Part shown: piece after piece, positions 19,926-31,362 of the stretch
How the letters are laid out: each line of letters starts with the position of its first letter
Position numbering within the stretch: the stretch's first letter is position 1
Source: Niebla homalea
Taxonomy: Eukaryota > Ascomycota > Lecanoromycetes > Lecanorales > Ramalinaceae
Direction of reading: 5' to 3'
NCBI GenBank assembly: GCA_019925105.1
Contig: JAHGAU010000024.1
Location: forward strand, 744,001 to 808,000
DNA: 64,000 bases
Notes under the pieces: model-generated
Told to the model about the DNA's origin: nothing
The model's database searches: none
Seen by the model: only the letters and a program-made list of their open reading frames with translations
Translations under genes and position numbers: made by a program

Positions 19926-22067
19926 ATGGAGAGCGAAACACAAAAGGTCGACGAAAGTGAGCTCGCAAAAGCCCAAAAGTCCAGCCATGAAAGCCCACTC
20001 CCAGATCGGGCAAAGCAGTCAAAACCCAAGAAAGAGAAAGCCCCCAAAGCGAAGAAGGAACCCTCAGCACCCAAAAATGCCACCAAATCCAAGCAAAAGC
20101 CGGAAGCAAAACCATCTCCAGCTGATCCCGATGCAATGTTCAAAGTGGGCTTCCTAGCAGATGTCTACAATGAGAGACCCGTAGAAAAGGTCGTTACTCG
20201 GTGTATGTGTGACGATTGGTGGTGAACCTGGCACCTCACTCACCTATGCTTGCTTGACAGTTCCTCCAGAGCCCAATGGGTACCTCCACATCGGACACAG
20301 TAAGGCGATAGCCATCAATTTTGGATTTGCAAAATATCATGGTGGAGAATGCTATCTTCGCCTTGACGACACAAACCCAGAAGAAGAGGAGAGCGTATAT
20401 GAGCAATCTATAATAGACACTGTTCGCTGGCTTGGATTCAAGCCGAAGGCTGTGACCTATTCAAGTGACAACTTTCAACGACTATATCAGTTGGCGGAAA
20501 AGCTGATCGAGATCGAAAAGGCTTACGTCTGTTACTGCACGAGTTGGTGCCTCTTTCGATCGAGGCCACGCTTGCGCACTGCTAATTGTATGTAGAGGAC
20601 GAGATCAATGACCAAAGAGGTGGTACAGACCCCAAGGCGAAGAAACCTCGCTACGCTTGTCCACACAGCAAGAGATCAACCCAGGACAGTCTATCCGATT
20701 TCAGGGCAATGCGAGATGGTAAGTATAGGCCTAATCAAGCGGCACTGCGCATGAAACAAGACTTGGAAGATGGAAATCCCCAGATGTGGGACTTAATAGC
20801 GTATCGCATACCGAAAAGGACTGCAAAAGCACCCGAAGACGATGAAGATGATGGTGGAGTAGACGCGCCTGCTGACCCGCTCGAGGCTGCGTACGCAAAA
20901 CCTCATTATCGGACAGGGGATACATGGAAGCTCTACCCGTCCTACGACTTCTGCCACTGTCTCTGCGATAGCTTCGAGGGCATTACACATTCTTTGTGCA
21001 CAGTGGAGTTTGAGCAATCAAGAGTGTCCTACGAGTGGCTGAACAACCAACTCGTTGAGTTCAAACCAATGCAGCGTGAGTATGGTAGGCTCAGCGTAAC
21101 CGGCACAATCACCTCAAAACGAAAGATCAAGAAGCTGATTAACAGTGGTATTGTGTCGGGCTATGATGATCCCCGACTATATACTCTGATAGCTCTAAGG
21201 AGACGTGGGATTCCACCAGGTGCAATCTTGTCCTTCGTGAACGAGTTGGGCGTGACCAAAGCAACAGCTGTGATTCAGACGAAACGCTTCGAAGCTTCCG
21301 TGAGGAGGTATCTTGAGACAACAGTGCCTCGGCTTATGCTCGTTCTTGATCCTCTCAAGGTCATTATTGACGACCTGCCAGACGACTATGTTGAGATGGT
21401 TGATCTACCTTTTGCAAAAGACCCAGAGGTTGGCAGCCACACGGTCCCCTTCACCAAGGTGGTATACATCGAGCGCAGCGACTTCCGAGAGATCGATTCA
21501 CCTGACTTCTTTCGCCTTGCACCCGGTAAAACGGTTGGCTTGATGAAAGCACCATTTCCCATCACTGCTACCACCGTGGACAAGGATCCAAACTCCGGCT
21601 TTGTGACTGCGGTCCATGCAAAGTACGAAAAGCCCGTCGAGGGCACTGCGCCAAAGAAACCCAAAGGGTGGATTCATTGGGTTGGGGTATCTCCCAAACA
21701 TAACAGCCCTATCAAGGCAAAAGTTCGCATCATTAACTCACTATTCAAATCCGATAACCCTGGTGCTCTCGATGACGTCGTTGCAGACATCAATCCCGAC
21801 TCTGAGTCATACTTTCCCGACGCGTTCATGGAAATAGGTTTCGAGGAGATCCAGAGACGAGCTCCTTGGCCCGCGGAAGCTGGCGAGAAAGCAAGTGCAG
21901 AAGAGATAGCGTCGAAGCAGGATTCAAGCAATCCTGTTCTTGGTCCTGAAACTGTCCGCTTTCAAGGCATGCGAATGGGCTATTTCTGCGTGGACAAAGA
22001 CACAACAGAGCAGCAGGTTGTGCTGAATAGGATTGTAAGTCTAAAGGAAGATTCTGGTAAGGATTGA
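19926..22067 (+). CDS. GLN4: Cytosolic glutaminyl-tRNA synthetase
   Basis: Exons 19926-20202, 20261-20542 and 20596-22067 give 676 residues. Intron 1 uses the GTATGT donor at 20203, which is required to keep R-F-P-P-E-P-N-G in frame. It attaches Gln to tRNA-Gln (class I). The N-terminus is a Lys/Ala/Pro-rich extension of about 70 residues. The catalytic core has the HIGH signature H102-I-G-H105 within [14 protein letters not shown]. The second class I signature reads [11 protein letters not shown], where the family usually has a hydrophobic residue before SKRK. The C-terminal anticodon-binding beta-barrels follow, with [14 protein letters not shown]. Length is near the fungal norm, although the yeast protein has a longer N-terminal domain. 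Confidence is high. Confidence 0.95.
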
Positions 22068-22585
22068 TAGCCTTTTAGGCAAGTCAGGAGATGCTCGGTG
22101 ACTTCTCTTCACCTAAGCCTCATCTGCGAATCACGAGTAAGTGAAGATACAAGGTCTCGCACAGGAACGTGTTGTGCAATATTTGTACGATTATGGCATG
22201 AGTACGAGATCACATGCTGCTATGTGATATTATGATAGCCGACATTCCTTGCTCGGCTAGCAAGCCGAAAGCTGTGCTTCCTTTAAGAAAGGGCTTCCTG
22301 ACTTGATTCATGTATGCCATTTCTCATTTCGTCTTGGCAGGGTCTCGATCTGACTGATCAGAATCTGGACGTTGACGACGGCTCGAACTAGCACAGTAGC
22401 AGCACTAGCGTATATCAGCATTGATCTGTCCATATTCCCACTTTGATAAGGTGTGGTGGGAATGTTTGAATTTCGCATGGCGTCATGTACCTTTTGTACC
22501 CGCATCCCTTGGTCCATGTTTACACATCGCTTTTCTTGTCTTCTCATCAATTTCCAAGTATACCAAGTCCTACTCGGCAGTCAAT
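22068..22585. other. Intergenic, promoter side of a secreted-protein gene
   Basis: No gene supported. It separates the GlnRS stop from the start of the secreted protein. Confidence 0.5.
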
Positions 22586-24387
22586 ATGCATTCCCTACAC
22601 CCACTCACTGTTGCGTCATTGCTCGCAGTCCAAGCAGTCACAGCATTGCGGACAGAACCACCATTCTCCAATAACTTTCTCGATCTCATCAACACTGTGA
22701 ACGCCCAACCCCAACTAATTACCGAGGACCAGCTGATGACAGGCTTGAGTCCAGCTGAACTCAGTGGTTTCATTAATGGTGCCGTCAATACGAACCTGTC
22801 TCAACCCAACCCCGCTCGCAAGCTCTTCCCCAACATCACCACAGGAACGATCAATGGGACCTCCGTCGTCTTGCCAATCGACTATGGTGTGGCCCGGGCC
22901 ATTGTGCCCAAGCAATATGGCATCTTGAATGAGAGCATCAAGGCAAATCTGCCTCACTTTCCCCGGGACAAGTATCCCGTCAGCAACCTTCATCTTCTAC
23001 TTGCCCTAAATTGAACACTGACTTGGAGACGCTATCCAGCTGCTGTTTTCCACCGTCCTCGACCACGACGTCGGAACCGCTGCTGTTCCTGTCCCAGACT
23101 TCAGCGTAAATTATCACTACTCTCCGGTTCATACATGACAGATCACCGTTTATTTCCTTGCTCCCCCCCCAACCCCCAACCCCCAAACATCCTAATGCAC
23201 GCATTGTAACCCGTCTTCTCCTCCACACACACAGTCCGTCCAATTCCGCTTCCCCTTCATCGATCTCCTCGGCGACGGCTACTCCACTTTCTCCTACATC
23301 CCCTCCCTCCTCATCTCCTACAACCCGCCCGCCTTCGCAGGCGTCGCGGCCTATGGCTTCGGTCCTGTGGAGGGGATCTTCGACCCGCCTCGCGATCCGT
23401 ATGCCGCCGTTCCGGGGGATGTTGGTGGGGGGAGGAGGAGGGTGGAGCAGAAGGTGAGGAGGAACGCAACGGGGGAGCCGGTGGCTGTGGATGCGGTTTA
23501 CGAGACTGCAGGTGGGGAATACGGGGGGATTGGGGAGTATCCGCTGCATTTGTAGGTGCATGATGTTGCTTTTTTCATACGTTTTTTTTTGTTTGGTTGG
23601 GTGGTTGTTGGCTTTGCGTCTTTTCTTCCGAAAGGGTTGGGGGGGAATACGAGCTCTGGTGGCTTGAGTCGTGCGTACTTGCTACCGGAATGTCTGAGTC
23701 TGCTCGGGAAAAAAAAAAACCAGAGGTTTCTGTGTGACTACAACCATCCCGAGGCTTCCTGATTCCATCCATGTATTGCCCTTCCCAGTTCCTAGAAAGA
23801 GAGCATAAAATTTCCACATCATTTACAACCCCCCCCGCAATTCCACCCCCCCACCCCAACCAACGCATCCAGCGCAATCAATATCCACTCCCCCCCTTTT
23901 ACATAGTTCTCCCCAACCCCCTCATCTCACCACTCAAGCCACTACCACTAACAAACATCCCACAAAGCTACACCAACGTCACCAACCAACCCACCTTCGG
24001 CCACCCCAACAACAACAACACCCCCTTCGGCCACCCCAACAACAACAACACCCCCTTCCCCACCATCATCTCCTGCGACGCCCAATTCCGCCTCTTCGGA
24101 ACCAACATCACGCAGCAGGGCTCCGGCCGCCCTGTGGGTGTGACGGGCAATGTGAGTGTGGCTCCGGCCACGGATTCGGGGGTTGAGATCTTCCCTGAAG
24201 GTGAGTGGGCTTCGAACACAGCCTGCCGCGGCGTTGTGACGTGACTGACATGGGGGGGTTTTTTTTGTGGTTTGTTTTAGGGTTGGAGATGAAAGGTGTC
24301 AAGGGAGCGAGGTTCGATGTGGCGTTCCTGGAGTTCAATTTCCGTGGCTGTGGTGGGTTGGAGGGGTTTTCTTATGGGGGATGGTAG
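22586..24387 (+). CDS. Secreted fungal protein of unknown function, five exons
   Basis: Exons 22586-22978, 23040-23105, 23235-23551, 23968-24200 and 24281-24387 give 371 residues with matching phases. The signal peptide is about residues 1-20 (SLHPLTVASLLAVQAVTAL). Several N-glycosylation sequons are visible (NIT, NGT, NVT, NVS). The conserved-looking core includes FPFIDLLGDGYSTFSYIPS and FDPPRDPYAA, followed by NVTNQPTFG and RPVGVTGNVSVAP. I recall similar uncharacterised extracellular proteins in ascomycetes but cannot name a function. Odd points: intron 3 would be 416 nt, far longer than its neighbours, with a CTAAC branch just before its acceptor; intron 2 is 129 nt; and exon 4 has a 30-bp duplication. 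If intron 3 is wrong, the gene may be broken. Confidence 0.6.
24001..24060 (+). repeat. 30-bp in-frame tandem duplication in secreted-protein exon 4
   Basis: Two near-identical 30-bp units (24001-24030 and 24031-24060) begin CCACCCCAACAACAACAACA. They encode His-Pro-Asn4-Thr-Pro-Phe twice, adding Asn-rich residues without shifting frame. Confidence 0.95.
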
Positions 24388-24535
24388 AAGCGTGGCCGTG
24401 GACGTGATTACACAAGTGGAGCAGAGTGATGAAATAGGGGGAGGGGGGGTTAGGAGATGGGACAGAGTGGGGGAGACCCGAGATGGAATGAAAAGCTGGC
24501 TGAGAAAAACGGAGAAGCTTCGGTAGAGGAGGGAT

Positions 24536-25681
24536 TTAGACGTCGTTATCACACACTCTCTTAGATCGGGCTTTTTCATCCATGGTAGTAGCCTGCTCCT
24601 CCCACCCCCCTTCCCTTCCCACTCTCCCGCCCCCTTCCCCCATCTCCCACCCCTCACCCCCTTCACACCCCTTCCTCGCCACGCCCACCACCTCCGCGAC
24701 CACCCTCCCCGCCTCCTCATTCCTCCTCTCCATCTCCCTCTCCGCCCTCCTCAACTCATCCGGCCCGACCTTCCTCCCCAGCCCCAACCCGCGCAACCGC
24801 TTCTTACACGCGCCCCGCGCCTCCCGCAGCGCAAACAGCGCCTCCTCCCCTTTTTCCTTGACCCGCTTCGCAGCCATCTCGCGCGTCTCCCGCGTCACGG
24901 GCGGGATGCTGACGCTCAGGTGCAACGCATCCTCCCCCGGCACGGCTTGCGGCGTGAAGTTACTGCTCGAGGAGGAGGGGGAGGAAGTGTTGGGTAAAGG
25001 GTGGGCCTGCAGCGCGCTCGTCACGGGGCGCACCCACTTCGCTTCGGAGACCAGGAGTGAGATGTTGCGGCCCCGTGGGATCACGGATGCGACGTCGCTG
25101 ATCACCGTCGCCTCCTGCTCCTCTCCCTCCGCCTCCGCACGGCGGGTTTTGTTTTTGTTCTTGTTGCCGGATGAGGAGGAGGAGGAGGAGGTGCTGGTGC
25201 GGGGGAGCCGGATGTTCTCGATGGCTTCGCCCGCGGAGGAGCCGCCACCACCACCGCTGACCGACGCGCGGATCTTCGCCGTTTCGGAACGGAGCCGGTC
25301 GTGTGCGGTGGCGATGGCGAGGTCGTAGGCGGTGAAATCGGAGGCGTCGACGGACATGGGGGAGGGGGTGGTGGTGGTGGTGTTGGTGTTGGTGGAGGAA
25401 GGATCGTTGGATTGTTGGATCTGTTTGGCGAGGGTTCGGGATTTCTTGGGGCGGGTGGACGTGGTTGTGAAGGGTTTGGGTTTGGGTGGGGAATGGTATA
25501 GGGGTAGCGGGAGGAGGAGAAGGGGCAGCCGGAGGGAGGTCGGGCGGGTGGTGGTGACGGGGATGGGAGTGAAGGTTCCGGCGAGGGAGAGGGTCCAGTG
25601 GGATGCTCTTTTGGCCATTGGTGGATGGTGGAGGGAGGAGAGGAGATGGGGCAGGAGGAGGTAGAGAGGAGAGATGGCCAA
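24536..25681 (-). CDS. RRF1: Mitochondrial ribosome recycling factor
   Basis: A single-exon frame of 381 residues; an internal ATG at 25618 (MAKRASHWTLSLAG) is an equally good start. RRF dissociates the post-termination mitoribosome together with EF-G2. The C-terminal half carries RRF elements: RNISLLVSEAKWVRPVTSAL, LHLSVSIPPVTRETREMAAK, and the long helix with EALFALREARGACKKRLRG. The N-terminus is basic and hydroxyl-rich, as for mitochondrial import. It is roughly twice the length of bacterial RRF because of low-complexity inserts: poly-Thr near residue 100, poly-Gly near 145 and poly-Ser near 165. GC-rich codon use here contrasts with its neighbours. The frame on the opposite strand is a composition artefact. 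Confidence 0.88.
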   Translation of the reverse strand: MAISPLYLLLPHLLSSLHHPPMAKRASHWTLSLAGTFTPIPVTTTRPTSLRLPLLLLPLPLYHSPPKPKPFTTTSTRPKKSRTLAKQIQQSNDPSSTNTNTTTTTPSPMSVDASDFTAYDLAIATAHDRLRSETAKIRASVSGGGGGSSAGEAIENIRLPRTSTSSSSSSSGNKNKNKTRRAEAEGEEQEATVISDVASVIPRGRNISLLVSEAKWVRPVTSALQAHPLPNTSSPSSSSSNFTPQAVPGEDALHLSVSIPPVTRETREMAAKRVKEKGEEALFALREARGACKKRLRGLGLGRKVGPDELRRAEREMERRNEEAGRVVAEVVGVARKGCEGGEGWEMGEGGGRVGREGGWEEQATTMDEKARSKRVCDNDV

Positions 25682-26142
25682 GGCACTCCACTCCGTAAAG
25701 ATGCTGTTGGTAAGTGAAATATGAAGAGCTTGGATGGAGCTTGATGGCGCTAGACAGGGGTGCGTAGGGCTGAGGTATATTGAAGAATTGCATGCCAGAG
25801 GCTCAGAGGCTCAAGGGGATGGAACAATAGATAATTGGTGATGACTGATGAGGGTGTTCAATGACTTTGTTCAGCTATCTATAGTCCAATTCTAAATACC
25901 ATGACAGCCGTGAGGAATTACACCAACTGACTTTTTGATGGCAACCCCTCCATCGCGCGATACGATAGACATGCACGAGTCAGGACTCATTCCTGATGGT
26001 TAATTCCGTCGACTCATCTCCTCAAGCTGCACTTTCGGCCATGTGTCCTGTGGTAAAGGAGGAAGAAAGATATGAAGAATCCATGGTACAATTGTCTTGA
26101 GATACTGGTCTTCCACTATGCAGGCAAGTCGACAGTCGATGT
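25682..26142. other. Intergenic between mtRRF and SSB
   Basis: Upstream of mtRRF and downstream of the Hsp70 gene, both on the minus strand. No further feature was recognised. Confidence 0.5.
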
Positions 26143-28346
26143 TTAGCGAGTTGACATAGCCTTGGTGACAAGTCGTTTCAGGGCCAATTCCTTCTTCTTC
26201 AGATCGTCGGAGCTGCTGTCCTCCACTTCCAACTGAGCCATTGCGTCACTCAATGCAGACTCGATCTTCTCCTTGGTCCCGCGCTTAAGCTTTACAGACA
26301 TGGTGGGGTCTGAGGTGATCTCTTCGACGCGTGCAATGTATGACTCCAATTGCTGCTTGGCCTCGAATTTCTTGCTGAATGCATCATCCGAATTCTTGAA
26401 CTTTGCAGCGTCTGTTGGTAATGTCAGCATGATTGACTTGTTAAAGTACGGCAAGAGGGACTTACTGCTGATCATGTCTTCGATCTCTGTCGACGATAGC
26501 TTTCCGACGGAATTGGAGATTGTGATGTTCGCACTCCGTCCAGATGTCTTTTCGGTGGCAGTGACTTTGAGAATACCGTTGACATCGACTTCGAAGACAA
26601 CTTCCAGGACAGCATCACCGGCCTTCATTGGGGGTATTGGGGCAAGAGTGAACTCTCCTAGGGAGGTATTGTCTTCGCAATTGACACGTTCTCCTTGAAA
26701 AACGGGGAACTGTACGGTTTGTTGGTTGTCGGCAACGGTGGTGAAAGTACGTTTCTTTATGGTAGGGACCTAAGTAAAATGTAGTGTCAGCAATACAATA
26801 TACCAAATTGGACAAAAAATCCGCGAGACTACGTACAGTTTGACCTCTGGGAACAACGGGGGCAAAGATGTTGCCTTCCATGGCCACACCCAAAGATAGA
26901 GGGACAACGTCCAGGAGCAAGAGGTCGGCCGTGTCAGCGGATGTTGCTTTACCTGATAGGATACCAGCCTGCACAGCTGCACCGTAAGCCACAGCCTCGT
27001 CAGGGTTGATGCTCTTCTCAAGCTTCTTGCCATCGAAGAAATCGCTGAGAAGCTTTTGTATCCTGGGGATACGTGTAGAGCCTCCAACAAGCACAATCTC
27101 GTCGACTTTGCTCTTGTCCAAGTTGGCGTCTTTCAAAACTTGCTGCACTGGGTCAATCGTGCCGTTGAACGCCTTTGCGTTAAGATCCTCGAAACGTGCC
27201 CGGGTGATTTGAGCGTTGAAGTCCTCCCCCTCGAAGAGCGAATCGATTTCCACTGTCGTCTGAGTGCCGTTCGATAGTGTTCGCTTAGCCCTTTCGCAGG
27301 AAGTCCGTAGCCGCCGCAGAGCACGGGCGTCTCCAGAGAGATCCTTCTTGGTCTTCCTTTGAAACTCCTTTTTGAAGTGGTCAAGCAAATTGGTATCGAA
27401 ATCTTGACCACCAAGATGGGTATCACCAGCGGTGGCCTTGACGGTGAAAACGCCGCCTTGAATGTGGAGCAAAGACACATCGAAGGTTCCTCCACCAAGA
27501 TCGTAGATCAACACATTCCTCTCCTTCTCGGATTTTCCTGACCCCAGACCGTAGGCGATGGCCGCGGCTGTTGGCTCGTTGATGATTCGAAGGACTTGTA
27601 GGTCTGCGATGGCACCTGCATCCTTGGTGGCTTGTCGCTGGTTGTCATTGAAGTAGGCTGGGACTGTGATGACGGCCTTCTTGACTTTCTTCCCAAGCTT
27701 TGTCTCGGCGACCTCCTTCATCTGATCACGTGTCAATAAAGATATGTAGTGCTCGTCCGGTTTGAACCTACCTTCATGAGGACCATGGAGGAAATTTCTT
27801 GGGGGGAGAAGGTTTTTGTCTCCTTCAAGTACTCCACTTGCACCACTGGATTGCCGCCCAGGTCGACGACTTTGAAAGGCCATGATTCAATATCCTTCTT
27901 TACGGTAGGGTCATCAAATCTTCTCCCAATCAAGCGCCTGGAGTGCGTCAGTCCGCTTGTCGCCGTGAAAGCCTCGGCCTGCGTCTAGATTGTAGACGTA
28001 CTTGATGTCGAATATGGTGTTCGCAGGGTTCATGGCTGCCTGGTTTTTAGCCGACTCGCCAATCAACCGCTCTTCGTCCGTGAACGAGACGAAAGAGGGT
28101 GTGGTAAAGCTTCCTTGCTCATTGGCAACTGTTGCGCCACGGTCTTAGCACGTATAAAACCTCTCCATCCAGCAATTCAACGTACTGATATCGACATTTG
28201 CGCCTTCATAATTAGCTACGCAGGAATATGTCGTTCCTGAGAAGCATTGTCAGTGTCAAGTTCATATCTCCACAAACACAATCGATTTTCTCTGCCAAAT
28301 CACCTAAGTCGATACCAATCGCCCCTTCATAGACCTCGTCCGACAT
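26143..28346 (-). CDS. SSB1: Ribosome-associated Hsp70 chaperone, SSB type
   Basis: Seven exons: 28346-28304, 28236-28186, 28128-28002, 27937-27772, 27721-26837, 26769-26466, 26411-26143. They give 614 residues, the usual SSB length (613 in yeast). SSB binds nascent chains at the ribosome with the RAC co-chaperone. The ATPase begins with [14 protein letters not shown], and [17 protein letters not shown] and [14 protein letters not shown] are the phosphate and adenosine motifs. The substrate-binding domain follows [12 protein letters not shown]. The C-terminus lacks the EEVD of SSA-type Hsp70 and ends LVTKAMSTR, which together with [14 protein letters not shown] and [13 protein letters not shown] identifies SSB. 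The dense 5' introns are typical of fungal Hsp70 genes. No frame damage was seen. Confidence 0.95.
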
Positions 28347-28715
28347 ATTGGAATGTGCTTGGGTGTGAACGAAATAATCTTAAGACGAATGTGTTGCTGG
28401 CGAGGGGCGTTTTGAGAGATTTTGATTTCTTGCTGGAAAAAAAACCCCCAGAAGGCGGTGCGAGAGACCAAATTGGGTTTAGCGTGCAGTGCTACGCAAT
28501 GAGGATTGAGGAAAAGACGCCTACAAAAGTCTATGTGGCAATGTAGCTTATTATTTGAGGATTGTGTCAGGCACTGCAAAATAAATAGATTCTTTATCCT
28601 AGAGTATTTGAGGACGCCATGCTAAATCGCCCCAACAAGTCGTACAAGTACAGCTCAGTATGTGTCCACGAGCACCAGCAGCGGAATCAAGACAGAGCCA
28701 TTGTCCACAACTTTG
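28347..28715. promoter_or_regulatory. SSB upstream region
   Basis: 369 bp between the SSB start and the stop of the RSC4-like gene, both on the minus strand. It should contain the SSB promoter and 5' UTR. I did not identify a specific heat-shock element. Confidence 0.35.
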
Positions 28716-31362
28716 TCAAGAGTTCTGCAAATGAGCAAAGACGGTGAACTTCTCGATTTCAATATCGTTGCCGGTGCCTACCTTGGGGGCGCCCCTCGGA
28801 GGCCCAGCAATGACTTCAACCTCGATCGTGTTTACCCCTGGCTGAAGGGGGTATTCGTAGAGGGGGTGGATCTGGTCAGATTCGCGTTGCGCGACCGCTT
28901 GCTGTCGCCTATGGTTGCAAGTTACAAAGGTCTTACTTGGCCGTTGCATGAGAGTCTTGGATAGTGAGGGTGCAATCCTCAGATATGCCTGACTCCTTGC
29001 AAGGGTCACTGTGATGGATTGCTGCGTCCGAGTGTTGGAAGCTGGAAGGTCAAGATTGAAGCGTAGTCGACTGGAGTCCGGATGAGTGCTGAGATTGAGA
29101 TTTGCAATGAGGGCGTCCGATGCGTCTGTAGGAGCGATGAGCTACAGCAACAATAGGGCAGTTGACTTCCTTACCTTTACCAGATGGTCGCGAAAAGGAG
29201 TTGCTGAATTGAGTGACGGGATGTATGTGCGGAGTGGTACCGTTCGTCATCGTCGGCTGTGGCAACGGGCTTCCACCTGTCACTTTTGGATTTAGATGTG
29301 ATGGTGGCGGCATGGACGCATTTGCAACACCGTTGACTTGACTCGGTCCAAGAGCAGGCGAGTGTGTTTGGGATATTTCGCGCTTGATGCCGTTAGGAAC
29401 CATGCCATTCTCTGATCCACTGCTGGGCCTGTCGGTGGATGCACGGTTCGTGCTTGCTGCATTGATGCCCTGGCCATTGACGCCTGCCCTGACTAATTCT
29501 TGCTGCCTCTTAAGGGCCTCGGTGTCTACAGAGACACCCGAAGAATGATTGGGCTTGGGATTGCCAAATTTGAGTGTAATTTTGGGAGGCGGTTCAGGTG
29601 ACTTGCCTCCCATGGTCAACTTGACCCGCGGTTGGGGTGGTTCGTTCACTACCTTTTTCGCTTCTTTGAGGCGTCTGCGGAAGTACCTCTGGGCCGAATC
29701 AGTCCCATTGAATGTTCTGTCATGAATGATCTTACCTCAAGGTCGTTGGCTAGCTGCACGATCTCGCTGCCGTCTTCATTGTACTCTCGCGCATTCCTCC
29801 ATATATAGCTAGCCTCTTCCTCGAAAGCATTCCAGCTCTTGAGTAAAGTGGCCCCAGTTGGACGTGCATGTCCCTTAGCCCCTCGAGCCTGCTTTTGTAG
29901 CGCTTTAAGAGAGACTGGATGCCTGATGATTCTGTAGTAATCGATCAAAGTGCGTGGTGGTAGTTGAATGAAGTTTGCTGATATTAGGAGGCCGCTGCAC
30001 GAAACATCAGCAGGCTGCGATTTTAGAGCTTGGAAGTTTTCTCACTTTTCATCAGTTAGGTTCATCATTTCCGTCACGATCTTGTCTTGCGCTTGCTGGA
30101 AGGTATTTCCTTCAAAGCCCTCTCCAGCCCCCTCGGCATCTTGTGTGGCTGGCGTCGAGCTTGCTGTTCGAGCTGCACCTTCTTCCTCTACTGCCGGCGA
30201 TTGTGCGATCGCCGTATCAGACCTTCTACCGCTCCTGGATCTAGCTACGGGCTCTTCAATTGTCACTTCTTCTTTCGGCTGCTTCACGCTGGGCGTGGCT
30301 GTCGGCGTAGGTCGCTGTACTGGTTTTTGTGTAGCTCTTGGCTGCCATCCTTCCGGCACGGGAGTTGCAATGGCTTGATAGCTTGGATTCTTGTAGGCTG
30401 GGTTCCTCTCGACCATGAAATTGGAGACGAGCTTTCGGACTTTCTCTGCATCCGAGTATATCTGGGTGATTTTGTTGTTGAACGATTTTGCATTACTGAT
30501 CATGCGCTTCACGTCACTCTCCAAGGCAGTGATGTTTGGGTACTCGTAACGCTCGAGCTTGCCCTATGTCGAGAGTTGAATATGAGCCATTGCACCTTAT
30601 AAGTCTGCATGGAAGACCTCCACAACTCGGTTCATGGAAACCATCGAGGCGAAAGAATTGGGCGTTGTGAAACGTACCTGAATCGTGTCGAGGGCTATGG
30701 GTAGTCCAACTTGATTATAGTATTCAGGAAGCTCATCCTGGAGTAGAAGGGTAAGCGAAGGCTCCAAATCATTTGAAGAATCTGTTGAGGTGTACTGGAT
30801 CTGGCAATGTTTGAAAATGGGTGAATATATTCCATCCCCTTGGAAATGTAAGGATTAGCAATGGCAATGACAGTGGTGGGTGTTTTGGATTGCTCACTGC
30901 TTGTCGCGTGACTTCTTGAGCTGCGCGAGCAATTCGAAGCCGGTCTGGGTGGTTGATTCGGGGGTCTCATTGGCTGCATCCTAGGCGAAGAGATGAAGTG
31001 TTAGTGATGGAGATTTGCAGTAGCTAGGTGCGGACAGTTCGCATTTGTTGTCAGTAAGGATGTTGTAGAGCAGCGGGGTAGCAAGGAGCAAGGATGAGGA
31101 GTCGGATGGAAGCAGGCGCAAGATGATATCCCTCTAAGCCTTGAAATGTCGGCGTTTTGGTTTCACGCTCCGCCCACTCTCTTTCTTTACTCCTTTATCC
31201 ACATCATGCCCTCTGCAGCAAGCAACTTGCCACACTTTAGACATCACCGGACGGAATCGCATCTATACTTACTGGCAACTTTCTTCTCTTGGCTGAGGGA
31301 GTACTTGATGCATCGGATGGAGAAGCTGTGCCTGCCACTGTAGCTTTTCTCTTCGTGCTCAT
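28716..31362 (-). CDS. RSC4: Double-bromodomain RSC4-like chromatin remodeller subunit
   Basis: Eight exons: 31362-31273, 30980-30898, 30838-30796, 30737-30678, 30563-30046, 29994-29736, 29688-29175, 29125-28716. They give 658 residues and all phases agree. The first intron is 292 nt. Rsc4 reads acetylated H3 tails for the RSC remodeller. The N-terminus is basic (MSTKRKATVAG..AKRRKLP). Bromodomain 1 (about residues 38-155) has DELPEYYNQVGLPIAL and NAKSFNNKITQIYSDA. A linker follows, and bromodomain 2 (about 270-360) has LIDYYRIIRHPVSLKAL and NAREYNEDGSEIVQLAN; the Asn before the Tyr/Phe is the acetyl-lysine anchor in each. The C-terminal domain reads PLYEYPLQPGVNTIEVEV, as in ascomycete Rsc4 orthologues. 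Other two-bromodomain proteins are a less likely fit. Confidence 0.85.

Noticed and set aside
24582..25328. 248-codon plus-strand frame
   Set aside because: Antisense to mtRRF; composition-driven low-complexity frame.
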